Translations under genes and position numbers: made by a program
DNA from: Psychroserpens algicola
Lineage (GTDB): Bacteria > Bacteroidota > Bacteroidia > Flavobacteriales > Flavobacteriaceae
Length of the DNA: 64,000 bases
Direction of reading: 5' to 3'
NCBI RefSeq assembly: GCF_014526325.1
Contig: NZ_JACNMJ010000004.1
Coordinates: 124,001 to 188,000 of the forward strand
Notes under the pieces: model-generated
What the model was told of the DNA's origin: nothing
The model's input: only the letters and a program-made list of their open reading frames with translations
The model's database searches: none
Shown here: positions 1 to 9,157 of the stretch, in pieces
Position numbering within the stretch: position 1 is the stretch's first letter
Layout: every line of letters begins with the position of its first letter

Positions 1-1
1 T

Positions 2-145
2 GTTGCTAATTCACTGGATTTACCTTTTGAAAGTGATTTCTTCTTAATTCTAAATATTGCTATGGGAGGAACTTTAGGAGGAGATATTGATCCGGCTTTT
101 ACAGAAGATAGTATGGAAATTGATTATGTGAGAGTATATCAATAA
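2..145 (+). CDS. GH16 beta-glucanase, C-terminal end only (5' partial)
   Basis: The window opens inside a reading frame whose last 47 codons are visible and which stops with TAA at 143-145. The visible end contains LNIAMGG, an acidic stretch and the final residues DYVRVYQ. This ending is typical of family 16 glycoside hydrolases of the laminarinase (endo-beta-1,3-glucanase) type, where the last beta-strand of the jelly roll reads DYVRVY. The catalytic ExDxxE motif lies outside the window, so activity cannot be checked. The protein ends right after the catalytic domain, with no T9SS tail, which suggests a lipoprotein or a simply secreted enzyme. The neighbours (GH149, GH17, GH30, sugar symporter) support a beta-1,3-glucan role. 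Family call is fairly sure from the ending; substrate is inferred. Confidence 0.7.
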   Translation, partial: VANSLDLPFESDFFLILNIAMGGTLGGDIDPAFTEDSMEIDYVRVYQ

Positions 146-178
146 TAGTATAATTTAATTATTTAGTTAGTCTCGAGT

Positions 179-207
179 ATAAGGTCGAGCATTACACTCG
201 GCCTTAT
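179..207 (+). terminator. Possible weak hairpin terminator after GH16
   Basis: Arms 179-188 and 198-207 can pair over ten positions (one G-U pair) around a 9-nt loop. No clear T-run follows, so this may be a weak terminator or an mRNA 3'-end stabilising stem. Confidence 0.35.
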
Positions 208-244
208 CCTTAGACGATTTAAAGTGAGACAAATCTATATGTAC

Positions 245-284
245 TTGAAACAGAGTAGACTTATATAACGCACTACAGTTTCAA
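245..284. promoter_or_regulatory. Inverted half-sites TTGAAAC / GTTTCAA upstream of the glucan operon
   Basis: TTGAAAC at 245-251 and GTTTCAA at 278-284 form an inverted repeat separated by 26 nt, just ahead of the -7-like element at 292-299. It could be an operator, for example for the LacI-type regulator encoded at 12533-13540, but the spacing is larger than in usual LacI operators. The assignment is speculative. Confidence 0.3.
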
Positions 285-291
285 ATGAAAT

Positions 292-299
292 TACTTTTG
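292..299 (+). promoter_or_regulatory. Candidate -7 promoter element TACTTTTG
   Basis: TACTTTTG matches the Bacteroidota -7 consensus TANNTTTG and lies 58 nt ahead of the GH149 start. No good TTTG/TTG -33 element sits 19-21 nt upstream, so the promoter call is tentative. Confidence 0.3.
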
Positions 300-356
300 A
301 ATCACCTTGACTATTTCAGAACAAATTTAACCCCAAAATATAAGTATTAATCATTG

Positions 357-3300
357 ATGGTAGAATCTATAATGACTCAAAATCCAATATATATAGGGCA
401 TAAGGAAGCTTCATTTAACAATGCAGAAGTTACAGGAGAATTGTTAACTATAGAAAACGAAACTTATTATAAAATCTCTAATAGCGATCAAATGAGACCG
501 TTTTTTATGAGTATAGTAAGTAATTCAAATCATTGGTTATTTATTTCAAGTAATGGTGCTTTAACTGCTGGTCGAAAGGATGCAAATAATGCACTATTTC
601 CATATTATACAGATGATAAAATAACTGAATCTTCAGAAATTACAGGTAGTAAAACTATTTTTCAAGTTCACAAAGATGATAGAACCTATTTGTGGGAACC
701 ATTTTCTGCCAGATACCAAGGTGCTTATAAGGTTCAAAGAAATTTGTATAAAAATACATCAGGTAATAAAGTCATATTTGAAGAAGTTAATCGTGATCTG
801 GATATCACTTTTAGATACCAATGGAATTCTAGTAATCAGTTTGGGTTTGTAAGAAAGGCCAAAATTATAAATATATCTAACCAAAAGATGGATGTGAAAA
901 TTTTGGACGGACTTCAAAATATTCTTCCTTATGGTTTGGCATCAGATTTTCAAAACTCTGCAAGTAACTTAGTCGATGCTTATAAAAAAAGTGAATTAGA
1001 AGAAGATACTGGAATAGGCATTTTTGCTTTAAGCGCTATAATCGTTGATAAAGCAGAACCTAGCGAAGCTTTAAAGTCAAATACCGTTTGGTTTTCAGGT
1101 CTCGACAATCCAACCCATTTATTATCCTCTCTACAATTGGATAACTTCAGGAAAGGCAAAGAAATCCATCAGGAAAATGATATTAGAGCCGAGAAAGGTG
1201 CTTATTTTATTTCAAAAGAGTTAAGCCTCGAACCTCAGTCTGAAAAGAGTTGGATGTTTGTCGCAAATGTAAATCAAACCATAAGTGCTATTAATTATGT
1301 GTCTCAAAAAATTAAAAGCAATGCTAACCTGGAAGCACTTGTACAACATGATATTGATGCTGGTACAAAACACCTTTTAGAACTTGTTGGCGCATCTGAT
1401 GGCATTCAACTAACAGATGATAAGTTAAGAGATACACGACATTTTGCAAATACACTTTTCAACATTATGAGAGGCGGTATTTTCGATAATAACTACCAAA
1501 TAGAAAAAGGTGATTTTGTGAAATATATGGCTAAGGCCAACAAAAAGGTATCTAAGAAAAAAGAAGATATTTTAAATGGTTTACCTAAGCAATTTAATCT
1601 AGACTTTATAAAAACGCTTGCCGATCAAGATGAGGATAAAAACTTCAAAAGACTATGTTATGAATATTTACCATTAAAATTCAGCCGAAGACATGGCGAT
1701 CCTAGCAGGCCTTGGAACAAGTTTTCTATAAATACTCGTAGTGAAGTTGATGGTTCTAAAATATTAGATTACGAAGGTAACTGGAGAGATATTTTTCAGA
1801 ATTGGGAAACATTAGCGCATTCATATCCTGCATTTATTGAAGGCATGATTCATAAATTCTTTAATGCAACAACCTTTGAAGGTTATAATCCATACCGAGT
1901 CACAAAAGATGGCTTCGATTGGGAAGCAATAGAGGAAGATGATCCATGGTCTTATATTGGTTATTGGGGCGATCACCAAATCATTTACTTGCTCAAATTT
2001 CTGGAGTTTGTAGAGAACCACTATCCTAATAAATTATCTAACAGTTTTACAAACGATGTGTTTGTTTATGCTAATGTGCCTTATAAGATAAAGAGCTATC
2101 AAGAGATTCTAAATAATCCTAAGGATACCATCGACTTCGATTACAAACTACACGATAAAATTAATGATGAAAAAGAGCGATTAGGAGCTGATGGCGCTTT
2201 ACTTAGAGACGAAAATTTCTTCATTCATAAGGTCAATTTAATTGAAAAATTATTAGCTACCGTTTTAGCAAAAGTGTCTAATTTTATTCCTGAAGGCGGA
2301 ATTTGGTTAAATACTCAACGACCTGAATGGAACGACGCCAATAATGCTTTAGTTGGTAACGGCGTATCTATGGTGACCTTGTACTACCTAAGGCGATTTA
2401 TCAATTTCTTTGAAAACATAGTTGAGCAATCTGATCAAGATAACTATAGCCTTTCCATTGAACTTAAAATATTTTTCAAATCTGTAGTGTCAACTTTAGT
2501 TGATAACGCTAATGTATTGTCAGGTAAAGTTTCTGATACTGAAAGAAAAACAATTTTAGACGGTCTTGGTAAAGCAGGAAGTGTCTACAGATTAAAGATT
2601 TATGAATCAGGATTTTCAAGCGATAAAGACCAGATTTCTAAATCAGATTTACTTGAGTTTTTTACAGTCCTTAAAACGTATTTAGATCATACAATTAAAG
2701 CAAATAAAAGAACCGATAATCTATACCATGCTTATAATTTGATGACAGTAGAAAGTGATGCTGAGGTTTCAATCTCTTATTTGTCAGAAATGTTAGAAGG
2801 CCAAGTGGCTGTCTTAAGTTCGGGATATTTAAAGCCTAAAGAAGCTCTCAGTGTTTTAGACGGTTTGAAGGCAAGCGCCTTGTTTAGAGAAGACCAATAC
2901 AGTTATATTTTATATCCAAATAAAGAATTACCACGCTTTGTCGATAAAAATAATATTCCTGAGATATCAGTTGAATCATCAAAACTATTACAGCAACTTA
3001 TTGCTGATGGTAATACGCAAATTATAGAAAAAGATGTTTTAGGACAGTATCATTTTAATGGCAATTTTAATAATGCCGAAAGTTTGAAAACTGCTATTAA
3101 TCAGTTACCTGAAGCACAATACAAATCTTTAATTACTAGCGACAAACAATTAGTGCTCGACATGTTTGAAGACATTTTCGATCATAAATCGTTTACAGGT
3201 CGCTCTGGGACATTTTTCGGTTATGAAGGATTAGGTTCCATTTACTGGCACATGGTATCTAAGTTGCTTTTAGCGGTTCAGGAAAATTGTTTGTTAGCTG

Positions 3301-3833
3301 TAGCTCAAAATGAAAGCGAAGAAGTGATTGGAAGATTACTCGAACACTATTACGAAATCAATGAAGGCATTGGAGTACACAAGTCACCAGAATTATATGG
3401 TGCGTTTCCAACCGACCCTCACTCACATACTCCTGCAGGTAAAGGAGCGCAACAACCAGGAATGACCGGACAGGTAAAAGAGGATGTGTTGTGCCGATTT
3501 GGGGAATTAGGTGTGTTTGTTAGACATGGAGTTTTAATATTTAATCCGAGATTATTGCGATCTGATGAATTTATTTCTGAAGCTAAAACGTTCTCATATT
3601 CTAATGTAAATAATGAGGTTAAAACGATTCAATTAGAAAAAGACTCGCTTTGTTTTACCTATTGTCAAGTGCCTGTTATTTATAAAATTTCAGACAAGAA
3701 TCATATTACTGTAAGTTTTAATAATCAGATTGTTACAGAGTTTGATGGCTTAAAAACAGATATTGAAACAAGTACAAAACTATTTAATAGAACAGGTGAA
3801 ATCCATCAGATAGTTGTAGAACTGAAAAAATGA
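357..3833 (+). CDS. Probable GH149 beta-1,3-oligoglucan phosphorylase
   Basis: This 1158-residue protein has no signal peptide and should be cytoplasmic. It looks like the GH94-related phosphorylases: a large N-terminal beta-rich region (residues about 1-330), then an (alpha/alpha)6-type helical domain containing WSYIGYWGDHQ (about residue 530) and PEWNDANN. In GH94 enzymes the catalytic acid lies in a DWND motif; the matching Asp here is D660. Size, this motif and the setting beside GH16, GH17, GH30 and a GPH symporter fit family GH149, which splits beta-1,3-glucan oligosaccharides with phosphate to give glucose 1-phosphate. The gene overlaps the next one by 4 nt (ATGA). I chose ATG 357; TTG 354 and ATG 372 are alternatives. 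The family assignment is by recognition, not alignment; another GH94-like family is possible. Confidence 0.68.
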   Translation: MVESIMTQNPIYIGHKEASFNNAEVTGELLTIENETYYKISNSDQMRPFFMSIVSNSNHWLFISSNGALTAGRKDANNALFPYYTDDKITESSEITGSKTIFQVHKDDRTYLWEPFSARYQGAYKVQRNLYKNTSGNKVIFEEVNRDLDITFRYQWNSSNQFGFVRKAKIINISNQKMDVKILDGLQNILPYGLASDFQNSASNLVDAYKKSELEEDTGIGIFALSAIIVDKAEPSEALKSNTVWFSGLDNPTHLLSSLQLDNFRKGKEIHQENDIRAEKGAYFISKELSLEPQSEKSWMFVANVNQTISAINYVSQKIKSNANLEALVQHDIDAGTKHLLELVGASDGIQLTDDKLRDTRHFANTLFNIMRGGIFDNNYQIEKGDFVKYMAKANKKVSKKKEDILNGLPKQFNLDFIKTLADQDEDKNFKRLCYEYLPLKFSRRHGDPSRPWNKFSINTRSEVDGSKILDYEGNWRDIFQNWETLAHSYPAFIEGMIHKFFNATTFEGYNPYRVTKDGFDWEAIEEDDPWSYIGYWGDHQIIYLLKFLEFVENHYPNKLSNSFTNDVFVYANVPYKIKSYQEILNNPKDTIDFDYKLHDKINDEKERLGADGALLRDENFFIHKVNLIEKLLATVLAKVSNFIPEGGIWLNTQRPEWNDANNALVGNGVSMVTLYYLRRFINFFENIVEQSDQDNYSLSIELKIFFKSVVSTLVDNANVLSGKVSDTERKTILDGLGKAGSVYRLKIYESGFSSDKDQISKSDLLEFFTVLKTYLDHTIKANKRTDNLYHAYNLMTVESDAEVSISYLSEMLEGQVAVLSSGYLKPKEALSVLDGLKASALFREDQYSYILYPNKELPRFVDKNNIPEISVESSKLLQQLIADGNTQIIEKDVLGQYHFNGNFNNAESLKTAINQLPEAQYKSLITSDKQLVLDMFEDIFDHKSFTGRSGTFFGYEGLGSIYWHMVSKLLLAVQENCLLAVAQNESEEVIGRLLEHYYEINEGIGVHKSPELYGAFPTDPHSHTPAGKGAQQPGMTGQVKEDVLCRFGELGVFVRHGVLIFNPRLLRSDEFISEAKTFSYSNVNNEVKTIQLEKDSLCFTYCQVPVIYKISDKNHITVSFNNQIVTEFDGLKTDIETSTKLFNRTGEIHQIVVELKK

Positions 3834-5140
3834 AGTGTAACAAGCACAAAATAAAGCGTATACAAATAACAGTAAGCATGTTTGCTATACTCCTTGTGTT
3901 GTCATGTCAAACTAGTATAAATAAAGATAATAATTCAGTAGCCAATAAAAACCAACCCAATTTGAACGCGAAAGACATTTTAGGACATCCAGAATATTTA
4001 GCCATCTCTTATGGTGGCTATCGAACGACATCCAGAGATGATCAGCCTAGCATCAATGATCTTAAGGAGGATATGTTGATTCTTAATGCTATGGGAGTTA
4101 AAATCTTGCGGACATACAATGTTCATTTAGACCAGGCTGCTAATGTGTTAGAGGCTATTCGTCAATTAAAAGATGAAAACGCAAACTTCGAAATGTATGT
4201 GATGCTCGGTATTTGGATTGATTGTAAAAACGCCTTTAACTGGGATAACGTCAAACCAGATCATAACCAGGAAAGTGAACGTAACCCTGTTGAAGTTCAA
4301 ACTGCGGTAACACTTGCAAAAAAATATCCTGAAATTGTCAAAATTCTTGCCGTCGGAAATGAAGCCATGGTGAAATGGGCTACGGCTTATTATGTACAAC
4401 CTGGCGTAATTTTAAAATGGGTGAATCATTTGCAAGCCCTAAAAAAATCTGGTGAATTACCTAAAGATTTATGGATTACCAGTTCTGATAACTTTGCGTC
4501 TTGGGGTGGAGGAGATTCAGAGTATCATGTTGAAGATTTGGAAAAGCTAATACATGCTGTCGATTATATTTCAATGCATACCTATCCGATGCACGATACA
4601 CATTATCATCCAGTATTTTGGGGAATTTCAGAAACTGAAACAAACACCTCTAAAAAAGTTAAAATTGATTCGGTAATGTTGAGAGCGAAAGTGTATGCGA
4701 TGTCTCAATATGAAGCCGTAAAAACTTATATGAAAAGTTTAGGTGTTGATAAACCTATTCATATCGGAGAAACAGGTTGGGCTAGTTATTCTGGAGGTCT
4801 ATACGGAAACAATGGATCTAAAGCAACCGACGAATATAAAGAAGCACTTTACTATCAGCATATGAGAGAATGGACCAATAAAGCTGGGATGTCTTGCTTT
4901 TATTTTGAAGCATTTGATGAACACTGGAAAGATGCTGAAAATCCTAAAGGCTCTGAAAATCATTTTGGTTTATTCACTATCGATGGAAAAGCTAAATATG
5001 CGCTTTGGGATTTGGTTGATAAAGGTCTTTTTAAGGGATTGACCAGAAATGGAAATCCGATTACTAAAACATACAACGGAAACATAGATGAACTGATGAA
5101 AGAGGTCATGATTCCTGAATTAAAACCACAATCAAAATGA
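3830..5140 (+). CDS. GH17 family beta-1,3-glucanase lipoprotein
   Basis: A 436-residue lipoprotein. A basic N-terminus and hydrophobic segment lead to the lipobox LVLSC, with Cys26 as the lipid anchor; no acidic run follows the Cys, so surface export is not indicated and a periplasm-facing position is likely. Two motifs typical of GH17 (clan GH-A) are present: VGNEAM with E178 as probable acid/base and GETGWASY with E314 as probable nucleophile. The ending FEAFDEHWK and HFGLF also fits the family. GH17 enzymes hydrolyse or transglycosylate beta-1,3-glucans. The start overlaps the GH149 stop (ATGA) and its own stop overlaps the next start in the same way, so the three genes are translationally coupled. 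Confidence 0.82.
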   Translation: MKCNKHKIKRIQITVSMFAILLVLSCQTSINKDNNSVANKNQPNLNAKDILGHPEYLAISYGGYRTTSRDDQPSINDLKEDMLILNAMGVKILRTYNVHLDQAANVLEAIRQLKDENANFEMYVMLGIWIDCKNAFNWDNVKPDHNQESERNPVEVQTAVTLAKKYPEIVKILAVGNEAMVKWATAYYVQPGVILKWVNHLQALKKSGELPKDLWITSSDNFASWGGGDSEYHVEDLEKLIHAVDYISMHTYPMHDTHYHPVFWGISETETNTSKKVKIDSVMLRAKVYAMSQYEAVKTYMKSLGVDKPIHIGETGWASYSGGLYGNNGSKATDEYKEALYYQHMREWTNKAGMSCFYFEAFDEHWKDAENPKGSENHFGLFTIDGKAKYALWDLVDKGLFKGLTRNGNPITKTYNGNIDELMKEVMIPELKPQSK

Positions 5141-6150
5141 GAACATATATTACATTGTTAGTCCTCTCATTTACTGTAATGTCTTGTAAAAGCACATCGC
5201 AAAACATGACTGTTTCAGTTAAGGATAGTCATATTTATGTCAACGACTCCTTGTACACGATTAAGGGTATTTGTTATCATCCGGTTCCAAAAGGCAGTGG
5301 TAATAACAGAAGTTTTAAAACGCTCACTCAAGATTTAGCCTTAATGACCGAAGCTGGTATCAATACCATTAGAGTCTATGCGCCAATTGATGATGTTAAG
5401 GTTTTAGATGAAATTCACCAAGCGGGAATAAAAGTCATAATGGGCTTTGGCTACAATCAAGGCGGTCACTATGATATCGAATCTGAAACCTTTATCGATT
5501 ACGTCAACACCTACAAAAATCATAGTGCCATCCTGATGTGGGAATTAGGAAACGAATACAATTACCATCCTGAATGGTTTGGAGACGATATTAAAAACTG
5601 GTACAAAGCCATGAATGATGCTGCAGATGTAATTCATGCCAATGACCCTAATCATCCAACAACAACCGCTCATGGTGATTTACCTGATGCATTGGCATTA
5701 GAAATGAGTCCGAATATTGATGTCTGGGGAATGAATGTCTATAGATGGGATAATCCTGAGCCAATTTTCAAGCTATGGAAAGCGGTGAGTTCTAAACCGA
5801 TGTACTTATCTGAAACTGGTGGAGACAGCTATATGTCTATTGAAAAAGCAGGTTATAAACAAGGTGAAAACCAGAAAGCTCAGGCAGATGCTGCAAAACA
5901 CATCTTAAACAAGGTGTTTGAGAATACTGATATCTGTTCGGGAGTGACTTTGTTTTCATTTACTGATGGCTGGTGGAAAGCTGGAAATAACGATACACAA
6001 GATATTGGTGGTTATGCGCCTAATAGTACAGGAATCCCTTACGATGGAGCGCCTAACGAAGAATATTGGGGCATTGTAGATATTGATAGAAACAAAAAGC
6101 AAGTCTTTAACGTACTCAAGGAAAAGTACCAGAGCTTAAATAAAAACTAA
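5137..6150 (+). CDS. Clan GH-A TIM-barrel glycoside hydrolase, lipoprotein (family uncertain)
   Basis: A 337-residue lipoprotein with lipobox TVMSC near residue 17. The fold is a GH2/GH5-like TIM barrel: IKGICYHP at the start of the barrel, INTIRVYAP, LMWELGNEYN with E140 as probable acid/base, WGMNVYRWDN, and YLSETGGDS with E226 as probable nucleophile. The beta-sandwich domains of classical GH2 enzymes are missing, so only the catalytic barrel is present. Its place between GH17 and GH30 genes with 4-nt overlaps points to action on beta-glucan fragments. I cannot give a precise CAZy family; it may belong to a GH-A family defined after GH2/GH5. Confidence 0.7.
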   Translation: MRTYITLLVLSFTVMSCKSTSQNMTVSVKDSHIYVNDSLYTIKGICYHPVPKGSGNNRSFKTLTQDLALMTEAGINTIRVYAPIDDVKVLDEIHQAGIKVIMGFGYNQGGHYDIESETFIDYVNTYKNHSAILMWELGNEYNYHPEWFGDDIKNWYKAMNDAADVIHANDPNHPTTTAHGDLPDALALEMSPNIDVWGMNVYRWDNPEPIFKLWKAVSSKPMYLSETGGDSYMSIEKAGYKQGENQKAQADAAKHILNKVFENTDICSGVTLFSFTDGWWKAGNNDTQDIGGYAPNSTGIPYDGAPNEEYWGIVDIDRNKKQVFNVLKEKYQSLNKN

Positions 6151-6161
6151 AACCAAAGCAT

Positions 6162-7661
6162 ATGAAATTTATCAAACCTAATTTATACATGCTTTTATTG
6201 TTTACGATAATGAGTTGTACTAAAAAAGAAACCGCTTTAGTGGTTGAAGTTTATGAAACGTCTGCCAATGGAAATCAACTGACAAAAATCACTGAGTTTC
6301 CTTCCGAAGCAAAAGGCGATACGATAACATTAGTTCCTGAGAAAACATTTCAGAAAATCACTGGAATAGGAGGTTCGTTTACCGAATCCTCAGCTTATTT
6401 GTTGAATAAACTGAGTAAAGCTAATAGAGAAAAAGTACTTGAAGCTTATTTTGGCGAATCTGGTGCTCGCTATTCTTTAACCAGAACACATATAGCGTCT
6501 TGCGATTTCTCATTAACTAATTATACCTATGCACCTGTTGAAGGTGATGTTGAAATCAATAACTTTTCTATTGAGGAAGATCGTGATGATTTGATTCCTA
6601 TGATTAAAGAGGCTATGGCGATATCGAAAGACGGATTTGGTATTGTGGCGTCACCTTGGACAGCTCCACCTTGGATGAAAGATAATAAGGCCTATGTCGG
6701 CGGAAAATTACTACCAGAATATTACGAAGCTTTTGCAACCTATTTTTCAAAATATTTAAAAGCTTACAAAGCTGAAGGTATTGATATCTGGGGATTAACT
6801 CCTGTTAATGAGCCTCACGGAAATGGGAATAACTGGGAAAGCATGCACTTTTCTCCAAATGAAGAAACTAATTTTGTTCAAAATTACTTAGGTCCGAAGT
6901 TAGAGTCTGATGGATTTGGAGACGTCAATATTCTTGGATATGACCAGAATAGAGCGGGTATAAAAGAATGGGTCGATGAAATGTTTAAAGATGAAGCCTC
7001 ATCAAAATATTTTGCAGGAACAGCGATTCACTGGTATGAAAGCACTTATGATTATTTTCCAGAAGACTTACAATATGCACATCATAAAGCGCCTGATAAA
7101 TATCTCATAGAAACTGAAGGTTGTGTTGATTCTGAAATTCCAAAATGGAAAGACGATGCTTGGTATTGGTCTAAAGAAGCTACAGATTGGGGATGGGACT
7201 GGGCGCCTGATGAACAAAAACATTTACATCCAAAATATGCGCCTGTAAATCGATATGCGAGAGATATCATTGGCTGTCTCAATAATTGGGTCGATGGCTG
7301 GATTGACTGGAACATGGTTTTAGACAAGCAAGGTGGACCAAACTGGTTTGAAAACTGGTGTGTTGCTCCAGTAATTGTTGATCCTGATAATGATGAGGTT
7401 TATTTTACACCGATTTATTATACCATGTCACATTTCAGTAAATACATCAGGCCAAATGCAATGATCATAGACGTTCAAAATACTAACGATGCCTTAATGG
7501 TTACTGCTGCTAAAAATCCTGATGGATCAATTGCAGTTGTTGTATTTAACGAAGGAACTACTGCACAAAATTTTATTTTAAATCTGAATGGACTAACAAC
7601 TAACATCGTAGTTAGTGAGCAGGCCATTCAAACCATAGTCATACCATCTAAAACTCAATAA
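6162..7661 (+). CDS. GH30 family glycoside hydrolase lipoprotein
   Basis: A 499-residue lipoprotein with the lipobox TIMSC. GH30 hallmarks are visible: GIGGSFTESSAY near residue 70, SPWTAPPWMKDN near 167, LTPVNEPHG with E217 as acid/base, and IETEGC with E319 as nucleophile. A short C-terminal beta-sandwich follows the barrel, as usual in GH30. Enzymes of this family in laminarin loci act as beta-1,6-glucanases or exo-beta-1,3/1,6-glucosidases, so this one probably removes the beta-1,6 branches of laminarin; that substrate is inferred from context. It lies 11 nt after the previous gene and 2 nt before the symporter gene. Confidence 0.87.
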   Translation: MKFIKPNLYMLLLFTIMSCTKKETALVVEVYETSANGNQLTKITEFPSEAKGDTITLVPEKTFQKITGIGGSFTESSAYLLNKLSKANREKVLEAYFGESGARYSLTRTHIASCDFSLTNYTYAPVEGDVEINNFSIEEDRDDLIPMIKEAMAISKDGFGIVASPWTAPPWMKDNKAYVGGKLLPEYYEAFATYFSKYLKAYKAEGIDIWGLTPVNEPHGNGNNWESMHFSPNEETNFVQNYLGPKLESDGFGDVNILGYDQNRAGIKEWVDEMFKDEASSKYFAGTAIHWYESTYDYFPEDLQYAHHKAPDKYLIETEGCVDSEIPKWKDDAWYWSKEATDWGWDWAPDEQKHLHPKYAPVNRYARDIIGCLNNWVDGWIDWNMVLDKQGGPNWFENWCVAPVIVDPDNDEVYFTPIYYTMSHFSKYIRPNAMIIDVQNTNDALMVTAAKNPDGSIAVVVFNEGTTAQNFILNLNGLTTNIVVSEQAIQTIVIPSKTQ

Positions 7662-7663
7662 TT

Positions 7664-9157
7664 ATGTCTAAAGTCATCAATAAAGTCCCATTCGGCCAAA
7701 AAGTGGCATTCGGTGTTGGTATGTTTGCCAATCAAATGTTCCCAGCAATTATGGGGATTTTTATGGTGGTTCTGGTTCAGGATTTAGGATTTCCTGGTTG
7801 GATGTGGGGCGTGATTTTCTTTGCTCCAAGGATATTCGATTCTATTACAGACCCAATCATGGGCTTTATTTCAGATAATACCAAATCTAAATGGGGACGA
7901 CGACGACAGTATGTTTTGATTGGCGGAATTATAATGGGAGTTTCCTATATTTTTATGTGGCAATTGTTTAAAGAAAACTCATTGCAATTTAATTTTTGGT
8001 ATTTCTTTTTATGGTCTATTTTATTTTATCTCGGACTCACTTTATTTAGTGTGCCTTATGTAGCTATGGGTTATGAAATGAGTGATGACTTTCACGAACG
8101 AACTCATATCATGGCAGTGGCACAATTTATAGGCCAATGGGCTTGGGTAATAGCGCCTTTATTTTGGATTATCATGTATGATCCTAGCTGGTTTTCTTCA
8201 GCTGAGGTAGCCGTAAGACAATTGTCTATCTGGGTTGCTATTCCATGTGCGATTTGCGCTATAGTTCCTGCATTATTTATAAAAAGCGAGTCAACACTTC
8301 ATAAAGACTATGAGCCTCTAAACACCTCAAATATTGGAAATAGTCTAATGAAAATCTATTACAGTTTTGTAGAAGCCTTTAAGATTAAAGAGTTTAGAAA
8401 AATATGTGCCGCTACGTTTTTAATTTTTAATGCATTTAATACAGTTGCTGCACTCACATTTTTTGTAATTGTATATAAATTATTTAATGGTGATGCTGAA
8501 GCCAGCGGTATCTGGGTCTCCATGTTTGGTTGCTTAGGCGCTATAGGAACAACCTTTATAGTCATACCTGTTGTGACTTGGATGTCTAAGATTTTTGGAA
8601 AGAAAAAAGCATTTTTGATAGCGCAAGGTATTTCAATTGTAGGCTATTTTATGCTATGGTTTTTGTTTGTTCCTGGGAAGCCATGGATGTATATTATAGC
8701 ACTTCCATTCTTTTCGTTTGGCATTGGAAGTTTATTTACAATTATGATGTCTATGACTGCAGATATTATAGATGTTGATGAATTTTATACAGGTAAACGC
8801 AGAGAAGGCATTTTTGGAGCTATTTACTGGTGGATGGTAAAAGTTGGTTTTGCTATCGCGGGAGCACTTAGCGGTGTTATTATAGGCATTGTAGGGTTTA
8901 ACCCAGATTTAGCCACTACAGACCAACAACCTGCTGTAGATGGATTGCATGCTTTCTTCTGTTTCTTTCCAATGTTAGGAACGCTTGTAGCCATGTTTAT
9001 TATGAGAAATTATGGTATTACTGAAAAAACTGCTGGTGATATCCGTGTCGAATTAGATAAACGTAAAGCTATTAAAGTGAAGGATACCGTTTCCAATTCA
9101 CATGAAAATATTGAATTAGAAAAAACATCAAATACAACAGAATATAATGTCGGTTAG
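7664..9157 (+). CDS. GPH-family sugar:cation symporter (MFS)
   Basis: A 497-residue inner-membrane transporter with about 12 hydrophobic segments. The N-terminal half carries the glycoside-pentoside-hexuronide (GPH) signature: FDSITDPIMGFISDNTKSKWGRRR in parts at residues about 58-80, where the conserved Asp residues and the KWGRRR loop are diagnostic. GPH carriers import mono- and oligosaccharides with Na+ or H+. The position between the GH30 gene and a cytoplasmic GH17, in the same operon as a phosphorylase without signal peptide, suggests import of beta-glucan oligosaccharides or disaccharides. The stop overlaps the next start by 11 nt. Confidence 0.88.
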   Translation: MSKVINKVPFGQKVAFGVGMFANQMFPAIMGIFMVVLVQDLGFPGWMWGVIFFAPRIFDSITDPIMGFISDNTKSKWGRRRQYVLIGGIIMGVSYIFMWQLFKENSLQFNFWYFFLWSILFYLGLTLFSVPYVAMGYEMSDDFHERTHIMAVAQFIGQWAWVIAPLFWIIMYDPSWFSSAEVAVRQLSIWVAIPCAICAIVPALFIKSESTLHKDYEPLNTSNIGNSLMKIYYSFVEAFKIKEFRKICAATFLIFNAFNTVAALTFFVIVYKLFNGDAEASGIWVSMFGCLGAIGTTFIVIPVVTWMSKIFGKKKAFLIAQGISIVGYFMLWFLFVPGKPWMYIIALPFFSFGIGSLFTIMMSMTADIIDVDEFYTGKRREGIFGAIYWWMVKVGFAIAGALSGVIIGIVGFNPDLATTDQQPAVDGLHAFFCFFPMLGTLVAMFIMRNYGITEKTAGDIRVELDKRKAIKVKDTVSNSHENIELEKTSNTTEYNVG

